Shown in pieces: positions 17,338 to 24,664 of a DNA stretch of 32,071 bases. Positions within the stretch are counted from its first letter, which is position 1; every line of letters begins with the position of its first letter. Source of the DNA: an uncultured Caldilineales bacterium (GTDB lineage: Bacteria; Chloroflexota; Anaerolineae; JAAEKA01). The stretch covers positions 1 to 32,071 of the forward strand of contig CALESQ010000088.1 of NCBI GenBank assembly GCA_937907455.1, read 5' to 3'. The notes under the pieces were generated by a model. It did not search any database. It saw nothing but the letters and a program-made list of their open reading frames with translations, and was not told where the DNA came from. Both the position numbers and the translations under genes were made by a program.

Positions 17338-18171
17338 ATGGACACTGTGCAAGAACTCTATCCCGTGCCTCAGCCAGCCGTGGCGTTGCGGGGCCTGTAT
17401 CTGGCCCACGACATTCGCCAGTTGCCGCGCGGGCCTGAGGGGGCGTTTGTCTATGCTAACTTTGTTGTTAGCCTGGATGGGCGCATTGCTGTGCCGCGCG
17501 GTGATGACAGCGGCGAGATGCAGGTGCCCGCGGCCATTGCTAATGACCGCGACTGGCGCTTGTTTCAGGAATTGGCTGTGCAGGCCGATGTACTCCTCAG
17601 CAGCGGACGTTATCTGCGCGATTACGCCGCGGGCAAGGCACAGGAGATACTCCAGGTGTATCGCGATCCTCGCTTTGCCGACCTGGCACAGTGGCGGCAG
17701 CAGCGCGGGTTGTCGCGACAACCCGCGCTTGCTGTGTTAAGCCATGAGCTGGACTTCCCCCTGCCGCCCGCGTTGATGATGGATGGCCGTCGTGTGCTGG
17801 TGATTACACCGCGCCGCGCCGCTGTCCAACGGGTAGCGGAACTGCGCGCCGCCGGGGTGGAGGTGGTGGTGACCGACGATGAGCAGGCTCTGAGCGGTGC
17901 AGCGGTGGTGAACGCGCTGATCGCCCGCGGCCTGCCGGTGATCTACTCAGCCGCCGGGCCGAAAGTGCTGCATTTGCTGCTGGCTGCACGTTGTCTTCAG
18001 CGGCTTTATCTCACCCTGGCAGGACGCGTGTTGGGCGGTGAGCCGTATGCCGGGGTGGTGCAAGGCCCGCTGCTGATGCCTCCGCCGGCTATGATCCTGC
18101 ACAGCGCTTGCTACGACCCTCACGCGCTGGAGGGGGCAGCACAGTTGTTGTTGTGTTATGCGTGTGGATAA
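17338..18171 (+). CDS. RibD C-terminal-domain (dihydrofolate-reductase-like) reductase
   Basis: 277 residues of the RibD-C fold, which in riboflavin synthesis reduces the ribosylamino-pyrimidine side chain with NADPH. YANFVVSLDGRIAV near residue 40 is the typical first strand-turn of the family, and VIYSAAGPKVLHLLL followed by LYLTLAGRVLGG matches the conserved GGP-containing C-terminal part, here AGP. The N-terminal deaminase domain of full RibD is absent and no other rib gene is nearby, so the physiological substrate may differ from the riboflavin intermediate. No Shine-Dalgarno precedes the ATG, consistent with a leaderless transcript. A separate LysM gene follows after 13 bases with a strong ribosome-binding site. 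Confidence 0.8.
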   Translation: MDTVQELYPVPQPAVALRGLYLAHDIRQLPRGPEGAFVYANFVVSLDGRIAVPRGDDSGEMQVPAAIANDRDWRLFQELAVQADVLLSSGRYLRDYAAGKAQEILQVYRDPRFADLAQWRQQRGLSRQPALAVLSHELDFPLPPALMMDGRRVLVITPRRAAVQRVAELRAAGVEVVVTDDEQALSGAAVVNALIARGLPVIYSAAGPKVLHLLLAARCLQRLYLTLAGRVLGGEPYAGVVQGPLLMPPPAMILHSACYDPHALEGAAQLLLCYACG

Positions 18172-18184
18172 AGGAGGATAAACG

Positions 18185-19111
18185 ATGCGATTTTCTTGGC
18201 TGGTGCTTTTACTGCTGGTGGTGCTGCTGGTTGGCCCGGTGACGCCATCTGCACAGGCGACAACACCGTTTGCACAAGCCGGCCCTTATGTGGTGCAGCC
18301 CGGTGACACGGTGAACGGCCTTTTGCTGCGTTTCTGCATGAGCTGGCAGGAGCTGTACGCGCTTAATCCGCATATACTTACTCCTAACCCTGCGGTATTG
18401 CGTTGGGGAACGACGCTACAGGTGGTGAATCGCTGTGCAGGCTCCGCGTCCCCCTCGCCGTTGCCTGGCGGTGGCTGTGTTGCGGCTTGCTTGCAAAGCT
18501 GCCCGCAAGGGCCGATGCTGCACGCAATGGGTGCGCTGAATGGCTCGGTGTATACTGTGGCCGTGGGTGATACGCTCTATTCGATTGCCCGCCGCTTCTG
18601 TACCACGGTGGATGCGCTGGCACACAGCAACGGCATTACCAATCCGCGGCACATAGCCGTGGGTCAATGTCTCGCTGTGCCGGTGAATACTATCGCCCCC
18701 AAACCAACGCCGACACCGGGTGGGCCAACGCTTGCTGCCACGCCCACGCCTGCGCCTCTTACACCAACCGCCACACCGACAGCGGTTGCGGCTACGTTCA
18801 CCCCCACGCCTACACCAGTTGCAGTGAGTACCTCAATTATGATTGATATTCCGGCAGCTAATGCGCTGTTGGGGCGTTCGGTGATTGTCACCGGTCGCGC
18901 AGTAGGTGTTCAATCTGGCTGGATTGTGGTGCAGGCTGTTGATAGCAGCGGTACGCAGGCGCTGGGACAAAGTTTTGCGCCGGTGGTAGGTGGTGCATGG
19001 GCCACGGTGCTGGTTGTGACCGCCCCCGCAGGTAGCACCGGCTCGATCTTTGCTTACTGGAATCAGAACACCACCGTCTCGGCGCGCCTGCCGGTGCGGT
19101 ATGGGGGGTAA
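18185..19111 (+). CDS. Secreted LysM-domain protein with Pro/Thr-rich linker
   Basis: 308 residues. Residues 1-26 are a signal peptide (long Leu/Val core, probable cleavage near SAQA). Two LysM peptidoglycan-binding modules follow: about 34-81 (YVVQPGDTVNGLLLRF) and about 122-166 (YTVAVGDTLYSIARRF). Residues about 172-218 are a Pro/Thr/Ala linker of the TPTPT type. The last 90 residues look like a beta-sandwich (SVIVTGRAVGVQSGW, AWATVLVVTAPAG), similar to Ig-like Gmad2-type modules. It is presumably exported and attached to the envelope. AAAGGAGGATAAACG supplies a strong ribosome-binding site. The stop codon lies in the first degenerate unit of an octamer array. Confidence 0.88.
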   Translation: MRFSWLVLLLLVVLLVGPVTPSAQATTPFAQAGPYVVQPGDTVNGLLLRFCMSWQELYALNPHILTPNPAVLRWGTTLQVVNRCAGSASPSPLPGGGCVAACLQSCPQGPMLHAMGALNGSVYTVAVGDTLYSIARRFCTTVDALAHSNGITNPRHIAVGQCLAVPVNTIAPKPTPTPGGPTLAATPTPAPLTPTATPTAVAATFTPTPTPVAVSTSIMIDIPAANALLGRSVIVTGRAVGVQSGWIVVQAVDSSGTQALGQSFAPVVGGAWATVLVVTAPAGSTGSIFAYWNQNTTVSARLPVRYGG

Positions 19112-19234
19112 AAGAGTACACAAGTACACAGGGACGGAGTAGACGAGTCCTTAGTGAAACTATACTTCTCCACTATCCCCTTGTGTACTTGTTTACCTGT
19201 CTACCCGCCTCTGACGTACCTGTCTGTCTCTCTA
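19108..19234. repeat. Octamer repeat element between convergent genes
   Basis: From the LysM stop codon run GTAAAAGA (19108-19115), GTACACAA, GTACACAG, GGACGGAG and TAGACGAG (to 19147). After a 25-base spacer come inverted units, on the minus strand GTAGACAG, GTAAACAA, GTACACAA and GGGGATAG (19204-19173). More degenerate units extend from 19205 to the stop codon of the minus-strand gene at 19232-19234. Thus each convergent gene ends in an array that reads GTANACAR away from its stop. The terminal inverted unit and the spacer length resemble the dhaK-dhaL element. Confidence 0.8.
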
Positions 19235-20026
19235 TTTCCTTACTCTTTCCATCAACACATTCGCCATGGCGCGGCGGTAGTCTGCGCTGCCTTGCCAATC
19301 GTCGCGTAGCGTTTGCCCATCTATAAGGATGTCCAGACTATCACCGGCGTTTAGCAGCAGGGGAACAGCACAGACGCCACCGATGGCAATTACGTGGCGA
19401 TTGCCGTCATGTACAGCCGCGGCCGCGACAATTGGCTCATCGGTAGGGGTACGCGCTATGCGCGCCAGTGCGCCATGTGCGGCTTGGGTGGGCCAGGGCA
19501 GGCTGATGCGGGTGATCAGGCCGCCCGCGGGTAATTCGGCCAGTTGCAACAACGAAATAGAGTGCGTAGCGGTGGCATCTGCTACCTCGACTTTGGCCCC
19601 AAGGGCCAGCAGCAGCAGCAGCAATTCGTTGGCACTGTCTGCGCCCAGCAATGTGCCGGCCAGGGTAGCTGTGTTGCGCTGGTTGAGCGGAGCTGCGCTG
19701 TGTGCAGCCTGAACGAGCAAACCATCGGCCAGCAAGGCGCGGCAAGCCTCATCATCTGCCAGTTGGCTGAGGGTGAGGGTGGCGCCGAGATGCAGCCAGC
19801 CATGCCCTGGCTCACCGTCTAACTCCACCGCGCCCAGACCCAGATCGGCCAGATCTACCACGGCATCCACCGACTCGGTCAGGGGGTTGGGCACAGCCAC
19901 ATCGGTACGCAGACGAGGAACCAGCCAACCACCTCCGGCCAGCGGTACCGTGTGCCGTCCGGGGCGATTGAGCAATGCAACAGCTTCCTGCAAAGTGGTG
20001 GGACGCAGATATTCAAGTGAGGACAT
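19232..20026 (-). CDS. FAD-binding subunit of a molybdopterin dehydrogenase (CoxM/XdhB-like), orphan
   Basis: 264 residues of the FAD_binding_5 family, the medium subunit that carries FAD in xanthine dehydrogenases and CO dehydrogenases. EYLRPTTLQEAVALL opens the domain, LAGGGWLVPRLR occupies the place of the usual AGGTDLLP FAD loop, and HSAAPLNQRNTATLAGTLLG with ADSANELL matches the second FAD-contacting stretch. No molybdopterin or 2Fe-2S subunit gene is adjacent, so partners are elsewhere or the gene has been isolated. The start at 20026 follows a GGAGA ribosome-binding site. A longer in-frame start at 20125 is rejected because the extra residues are the translation of the GAGAATT repeat array. 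Confidence 0.85.
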   Translation of the reverse strand: MSSLEYLRPTTLQEAVALLNRPGRHTVPLAGGGWLVPRLRTDVAVPNPLTESVDAVVDLADLGLGAVELDGEPGHGWLHLGATLTLSQLADDEACRALLADGLLVQAAHSAAPLNQRNTATLAGTLLGADSANELLLLLLALGAKVEVADATATHSISLLQLAELPAGGLITRISLPWPTQAAHGALARIARTPTDEPIVAAAAVHDGNRHVIAIGGVCAVPLLLNAGDSLDILIDGQTLRDDWQGSADYRRAMANVLMERVRK

Positions 20027-20053
20027 GGGGAGAGTCTCCGTTGAGGGAAGAGT

Positions 20054-20109
20054 GAGGAATGAGAATTGAGAATGGAGAGGTGAGAATTGAAAGGTGAGAA
20101 TGGAGAATA
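20054..20109. repeat. Heptamer repeat array GAGAATT upstream of the FAD-subunit gene
   Basis: Eight consecutive heptamers occupy 20054-20109: GAGGAAT, GAGAATT, GAGAATG, GAGAGGT, GAGAATT, GAAAGGT, GAGAATG, GAGAATA. The period of seven is exact over 56 bases. The array lies in the 5' leader of the minus-strand FAD gene. It differs in sequence from the GTAACYC family but shares its period. Confidence 0.85.
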
Positions 20110-20309
20110 GCTTATTTGCGGCCATATCGAAACCGCTCAGGTGGCACGGTCAAACCTTGTAGCTCTGAACTGGTTACTGTTTACTATTTTCGCCGGTTGA
20201 AGGTGGCCGTGTGCGGCGGTAGTGAAGCCGTGCAGCAGGCAAACGAGAAGCGAAGCCCAGAAGCAAGAGATCATCCTTGCCGCCAAAGGCCTCAAATCCG
20301 AGTTACGAA
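20110..20309. other. Intergenic DNA with degenerate heptamers
   Basis: No gene is seen. Three degenerate heptamers in the GTAAACA/GTAACCA class run from 20184 to 20164 on the minus strand, in the same orientation as the array at the end of the ABC ATPase gene. The rest of this 200-base stretch shows no recognisable promoter or terminator. Confidence 0.4.
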
Positions 20310-20320
20310 TTACTCGTTAC
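20300..20320 (-). repeat. Heptamer array overlapping the 3' end of the ABC ATPase gene
   Basis: On the minus strand the units are GTAACGA (20320-20314), GTAATTC (20313-20307) and GTAACTC (20306-20300). The first codes for the last residues (Asn-Glu) and the second supplies the TAA stop. The same GTAATTC-GTAACT string ends dnaJ. Confidence 0.8.
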
Positions 20321-21968
20321 CCAACGCATCCTCCAGCGTGAGCAGACGCGGATCACGATAAAGCTTGTTGATTTGACCGGCGAACACCAGCGAACCGGTC
20401 ATCACCTGCCGCGTGGGGCCATCCAGCACCACTTCGCTGTTTCCTAGCAAAATCACGCGGTCAGCGCATTGTGCGGCCAGCTCTACATCGTGTGTAGCCA
20501 GCAGCACCGCGCCGCCCGTCTGTTTGTGACGCTGGACAATGGCCGCTAATGCGGCTTTTTGGGCGTAATCCAGGCCACGTGTCGGCTCATCCAGCAGCAG
20601 CAGGGGAGGTTCGGCCACCAGGATGGCAGCCAGAGCTGCACGCTGACGCTGGCCGCTGCTGAGGTCACGCGGATAGCGTTCGGCCTCGGCAGCCAGGCCC
20701 AGCTCAGCCAGCAAGGCCAGGTCGGCCGCGGGATCGGCGGGTAGGCCGTGACCCTGCCGCGTGAAAGCCAGCTCCTCTAACACGGTGTCACGAAAGAGTA
20801 GCGCGCCTGGGTTTTGCGGCACATAGCCGACGATGCGTACAATTTCAGACAGGGTGGCGCGGCGGGTGTCGAGTACGGGCTGGCCGCTGCGGTTGAGTTG
20901 CACACTGCCGTGCGTCGGCTTGAGCAGCCCGGCAGCCAGTTGTAGCAGGGTAGATTTGCCAGAGCCGTTGCGCCCCATCAGTGCCACACTTTCGCCGCTG
21001 CGCACTTTCAGGGTGATGTCGTGCAGGGCGGCGTGTTCGCCGTAGTGGTAGGCGGCACGGCTGAACTCCAACAGCGGCGGCTGGGACGATGATGCAGCAG
21101 GGGGCGTGGGGTTGCCGGCCAGGGCGGCCTGCTCGGCTGTGGCGCTGCGTTCGGCAGCCAGAGCGCGTTGCGCCGGGGGTAAAAAGCGCCGGGCCTGTTT
21201 CACGGTGAGCGGCAAAGGCTGCCAGCCGCGCGCCTTGGCCAGCGTCACCAACGGCGGGTTGAGCGTGGCTGCGGCCATGGCCTGCTGAGGGGCGGTCAGC
21301 AACGGCGCAGTCTCACCACCTGGCAGCAACAGCACGCGATCTACAAACTGCACTACGCGCTCCAGGCGATGCTCGGCTAGAATCACCGTCAGTCCCATAT
21401 CTTCATTGAGGCGACGGATGGCCGTGAGCACCTCTTCGGCGGATTGCGGATCAAGCTGCGAAGTCGGTTCGTCCAACACCAGCACGTCGGGGTTCAGGGT
21501 GAGCACGGCAGCAATCGCCACGCGCTGCTTTTCGCCGCCGGAGAGGGTACTCAGGCGGCGGTGGCGCAGGTGAGCGATGGTAAGCTGGTCCAGCACTTCT
21601 TCGATGCGCTTGCGCATCAGTGCCGGGGGCAGGGCCTGGTGTTCCATGCCGAAAGCCAGTTCGTCTTCCACATGGTCGGTGACGAACTGGGTTTCCGGGT
21701 CCTGAAACACCATGCCCACGGTGTGCGCCATATCCTGTGGCCCCAACGCCACAGGATCACGGTCGGCGACGCGCAGCTCGCCGCTCAGCTCGCCGCCATA
21801 GAAATGCGGCACCAGGCCGTTGAGACTGCGCAGGAAGGTGGATTTGCCTGCTCCAGAGGGGCCAATCACCAGCACCAACTCGCCTTCTTCGATGTGCAGG
21901 GAAAGTTGGTGCAGGGCGGGCGGGCCGCCCTGCGGATAGTGGTAGGTGACGTGGCGAAGGGTGATCAT
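20310..21968 (-). CDS. Fused two-domain ECF/Cbi-type ABC transporter ATPase
   Basis: 552 residues with two complete ABC ATPase domains in one chain, as in energy-coupling-factor (vitamin/cobalt) transporters with fused EcfA1-EcfA2. Domain 1: Walker A GPSGAGKST at 36-44, Q-loop FQDPETQFV, signature LSGGEKQR, Walker B VLVLDEPTSQLD. Domain 2: Walker A GRNGSGKST near 330, VPQNPGALLF, signature LSSGQRQR, Walker B LLLLDEPTRGLD. The linker is Ala/Pro-rich (about 265-295). No membrane T or S component is present in the window, so the substrate cannot be predicted. It lies 38 bases downstream of the clpC-like gene on the same strand and lacks a good ribosome-binding site. Its final two residues and stop codon come from a heptamer repeat. 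Confidence 0.9.
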   Translation of the reverse strand: MITLRHVTYHYPQGGPPALHQLSLHIEEGELVLVIGPSGAGKSTFLRSLNGLVPHFYGGELSGELRVADRDPVALGPQDMAHTVGMVFQDPETQFVTDHVEDELAFGMEHQALPPALMRKRIEEVLDQLTIAHLRHRRLSTLSGGEKQRVAIAAVLTLNPDVLVLDEPTSQLDPQSAEEVLTAIRRLNEDMGLTVILAEHRLERVVQFVDRVLLLPGGETAPLLTAPQQAMAAATLNPPLVTLAKARGWQPLPLTVKQARRFLPPAQRALAAERSATAEQAALAGNPTPPAASSSQPPLLEFSRAAYHYGEHAALHDITLKVRSGESVALMGRNGSGKSTLLQLAAGLLKPTHGSVQLNRSGQPVLDTRRATLSEIVRIVGYVPQNPGALLFRDTVLEELAFTRQGHGLPADPAADLALLAELGLAAEAERYPRDLSSGQRQRAALAAILVAEPPLLLLDEPTRGLDYAQKAALAAIVQRHKQTGGAVLLATHDVELAAQCADRVILLGNSEVVLDGPTRQVMTGSLVFAGQINKLYRDPRLLTLEDALGNE

Positions 21969-22006
21969 GCAATGACCGGCATCTGGATTGAAAGCCTGCC
22001 GTCTGG

Positions 22007-24526
22007 CTAGCTGCTGGCCGCCACGGCGCGGGGCAACTCCACGGCGATTGGCGCTTCGGGACGGCGCTCGAAGTCCAAACGTTGCTGATTAGTGTTGTCC
22101 TCGTCGGCAACTACCGTCACCAGCACGGTATCGCCGCGCTGGAACTCGCCGCGCAGCAGGCGCTTGCTCATGGGCGATTCCACAAAGCGCTGCAACGTTC
22201 GGCGCATAGGCCGTGCGCCGAACTGCGGATCGTAGCCTTTGTCTACCAGCCAATCGCGGGCCGCGTCACTTAGCTCGATGACGATGCCGTATTCGTTCAA
22301 CCGTCCGCTGATGTCTGCCATCTGCAGATTCACGATCAGGCGGATATCATCCTTGTTGAGCGTGTGGAAGATGATGATTTCGTCAATGCGATTGAGGAAC
22401 TCGGGTCGGAAGGCCTCCTTCAGGCCGTGCTCGATCTGCCGATGCAGCTTGCGGTCTTCGGCATCCAGGGCATCGTCGTCGCCGGTGCGGAAGCCCAGCG
22501 CGCCGCCCTGTTTGGCATAGGCCGTGCCGATGTTGCTGGTCATGATGATCACGCAGTTGCGGAAGTCCACTACATGGCCCTGACCGTCGGTGAGGCGGCC
22601 ATCTTCCATGATCTGCAACAGGGTATTCCACACTTCGGGGTGCGCTTTTTCGATCTCGTCGAAGAGAATCACGCGGTAGGGACGGCGGCGTACTGCCTCG
22701 CTGAGCTGGCCGCCTTCTTCATAGCCTACGTAGCCGGGAGGAGCGCCCAGCAGGCGGCTGGCGGTGTGACGCTCGCGGTATTCGCTCATGTCAATGCGCA
22801 CCAGCGCTTCTTCGTCGTCGAAAAGGAATTCTGCCAGGGCTTTGGCCAGCTCGGTCTTGCCCACGCCGCTGGTTCCCAGGAACAGGAAAGAGCCGATGGG
22901 CCGCCGCGGGTCTTTCAGACCAGAGCGGGAACGGCGCAGGGCGTCGGCCAGCACGGCTATGGCCTCGGTTTGACCGATGACGCGCTTGCCCAGCTCTTCT
23001 TCCATGCGTAGCAATTTCTGCGCTTCCTCTTCCAGCAGATTGGTGACCGGGATGCCCGTCCAGGCGGCCACCACCTGGGCAATATCCTCGGCGCTCACCA
23101 CTTCGTCCAGCCCTTTTTCGTTGCGCCACACCGTACGCGCGTCTTCGTAGTCCTGTTGCAGTTTGATGCGGTCAACCTTGAAGCTGGCGGCATGTTCATA
23201 GTCACGCGCGGCCCAGGCAGCTTCTTCGTCAGCAGCAAGGCGATTGACCCGCTCGCGCAGCGCTTTCAGATCATCCGGCATGGTGTAAAGGGCCACGCGC
23301 AGCTTGGCTGCTGCCTCATCCAGCAGATCAATGGCTTTGTCGGGCAGCTTGCGACCAGTGACGTAGCGTTGCGAGAGATGTGCGGCTTCGATGAGTGCCT
23401 GATCATCAATCGTCACTTTGTGATGCGCCTCGTAGCGGTCGCGGATGCCGCGCAGAATGGCGATAGTATCCTCGACAGTAGGTTCATCTACGTAGATGGG
23501 GGCGAAGCGGCGCTCCAGTGCGGCGTCTTTTTCGATGTATTTGTGGTATTCGTCGAGTGTGGTGGCTCCGACGCAGCGCAGCTCACCGCGCGCCAGCGCG
23601 GGCTTGAGCATGTTGCTGGCATCCAGCGCTCCCGCGGCTGCACCTGCGCCAACCACGGTGTGCAACTCGTCAATAAAGAGTACGATTTCGCCTTCCGAGC
23701 GCTGGATTTCGTCCAGTGTCGCCTTGAGGCGTTCTTCGAATTCGCCGCGGAAGCGGGTGCCGGCGATCATGGCTCCTAAATCCAGGGCGATAACGCGCTT
23801 GCCCATCAGCGGTTCCGGCACGTCGTCGGCAGCTACTTTCTGAGCCAGGCCCTCGACGATGGCAGTTTTGCCTACACCGGCTTCGCCGATCAGCACCGGG
23901 TTGTTCTTGGTGCGACGGCTGAGGACCTGGATCACCCGCAGGATTTCGGCATCGCGGCCGATCACGGGGTCGAGTTTACCTTCGCGCGCCAGTTGCGTCA
24001 AATCGCGGCTGAAGCGCTCTAACATGCGGTATTTGCTTTCCGCACCGGGTTCGGTGACACGCTGTCCGCCGCGCAACTGCTCAACAGTCTGCAAGACACG
24101 CTCGCGGGTGACCCCCTGCTCCTTGAGCAGGTTGGCAGTGGGGGTGTTGCGTTCAGTGGCAATAGCCAGCAACAGATGCTCGGTTGAGATATATTCGTCT
24201 TTGAGCTTAGCTGCTTCTTCGTTGGCCAGATCAATCACCCGCTTGAGCCGTGGGGTGATGAACACCTGTGCCACCTGACCGCCGGGCATGGCGGCTGTGC
24301 CGGATTTCGGGCTGCCTTGCAGGTATTCTTCCAGCTTGGCGCGCACCACCTGTACCGAGGCGTTCAGCTTTTCCAGGATTTGCGCGGCGCTGCCTTCGGG
24401 CTGTTCCAGCATAGCCAAAAACAGGTGTTCGGTATCCACCTGGGTGTGTTGATAGCGTTGCAGTATTTCGTAGGCGCGCATGGCTGCATCCTGAGCGCGC
24501 TCGGTAAATCGGTCAAATCGCATCAT
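22007..24526 (-). CDS. clpC: ClpC-type AAA+ unfoldase (Clp ATPase)
   Basis: 839 residues. A duplicated Clp N domain (RFTERAQDAAMRAYEIL, then TPRLKRVIDLANEEA) is followed by AAA+ domain 1 with Walker A GEAGVGKT near 213 and Walker B IVLFIDELH, and a short middle segment near 430-470 (EEAAWAARDYEHAASFK) that resembles the UVR motif of ClpC. AAA+ domain 2 has Walker A GTSGVGKTE near 549 and VILFDEIEKAH. ClpB's long coiled-coil middle domain is missing. The loop in domain 2 contains LGF near 675, the tripeptide by which ClpA/C/X dock to ClpP, so this unfoldase probably feeds a ClpP protease encoded elsewhere. Two consecutive ATG codons are possible starts; AAGGA lies eleven to fourteen bases upstream. 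It is preceded on the same strand by a DnaJ gene. Confidence 0.9.
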   Translation of the reverse strand: MMRFDRFTERAQDAAMRAYEILQRYQHTQVDTEHLFLAMLEQPEGSAAQILEKLNASVQVVRAKLEEYLQGSPKSGTAAMPGGQVAQVFITPRLKRVIDLANEEAAKLKDEYISTEHLLLAIATERNTPTANLLKEQGVTRERVLQTVEQLRGGQRVTEPGAESKYRMLERFSRDLTQLAREGKLDPVIGRDAEILRVIQVLSRRTKNNPVLIGEAGVGKTAIVEGLAQKVAADDVPEPLMGKRVIALDLGAMIAGTRFRGEFEERLKATLDEIQRSEGEIVLFIDELHTVVGAGAAAGALDASNMLKPALARGELRCVGATTLDEYHKYIEKDAALERRFAPIYVDEPTVEDTIAILRGIRDRYEAHHKVTIDDQALIEAAHLSQRYVTGRKLPDKAIDLLDEAAAKLRVALYTMPDDLKALRERVNRLAADEEAAWAARDYEHAASFKVDRIKLQQDYEDARTVWRNEKGLDEVVSAEDIAQVVAAWTGIPVTNLLEEEAQKLLRMEEELGKRVIGQTEAIAVLADALRRSRSGLKDPRRPIGSFLFLGTSGVGKTELAKALAEFLFDDEEALVRIDMSEYRERHTASRLLGAPPGYVGYEEGGQLSEAVRRRPYRVILFDEIEKAHPEVWNTLLQIMEDGRLTDGQGHVVDFRNCVIIMTSNIGTAYAKQGGALGFRTGDDDALDAEDRKLHRQIEHGLKEAFRPEFLNRIDEIIIFHTLNKDDIRLIVNLQMADISGRLNEYGIVIELSDAARDWLVDKGYDPQFGARPMRRTLQRFVESPMSKRLLRGEFQRGDTVLVTVVADEDNTNQQRLDFERRPEAPIAVELPRAVAASS

Positions 24527-24577
24527 GAGAAGAAGGGTCCTTTATACGCTTCGACATTCTGTATTGCATCCAGGGTT

Positions 24578-24664
24578 TTAACCCGTAATGCGTAACCCGT
24601 AACCCAGAATAAGACATTCATGGCTACGCAGATGACAAGCTTTTAGTTACGAATTACGAGGTAC
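24578..24664. repeat. Heptamer repeat element between dnaJ and clpC
   Basis: On + the units are TTAACCC, GTAATGC, GTAACCC and GTAACCC (24578-24605), then AGAAT opens a 38-base spacer (24606-24643), then three inverted units, on the minus strand GTACCTC, GTAATTC and GTAACTA (24664-24644). The latter encode the last residues and the TAA stop of dnaJ. Layout, AGAAT junction and spacer length equal those of the fbp element. Confidence 0.88.

Noticed and set aside
20027..20125. N-terminal signal-peptide-like extension of the FAD subunit
   Set aside because: The hydrophobic extension is the translation of the GAGAATT array on the other strand, and a ribosome-binding site precedes the internal ATG at 20026.
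22007..24526. ClpB disaggregase
   Set aside because: The long coiled-coil middle domain of ClpB is missing, and the LGF docking loop points to a ClpC/ClpA-type partner of ClpP.
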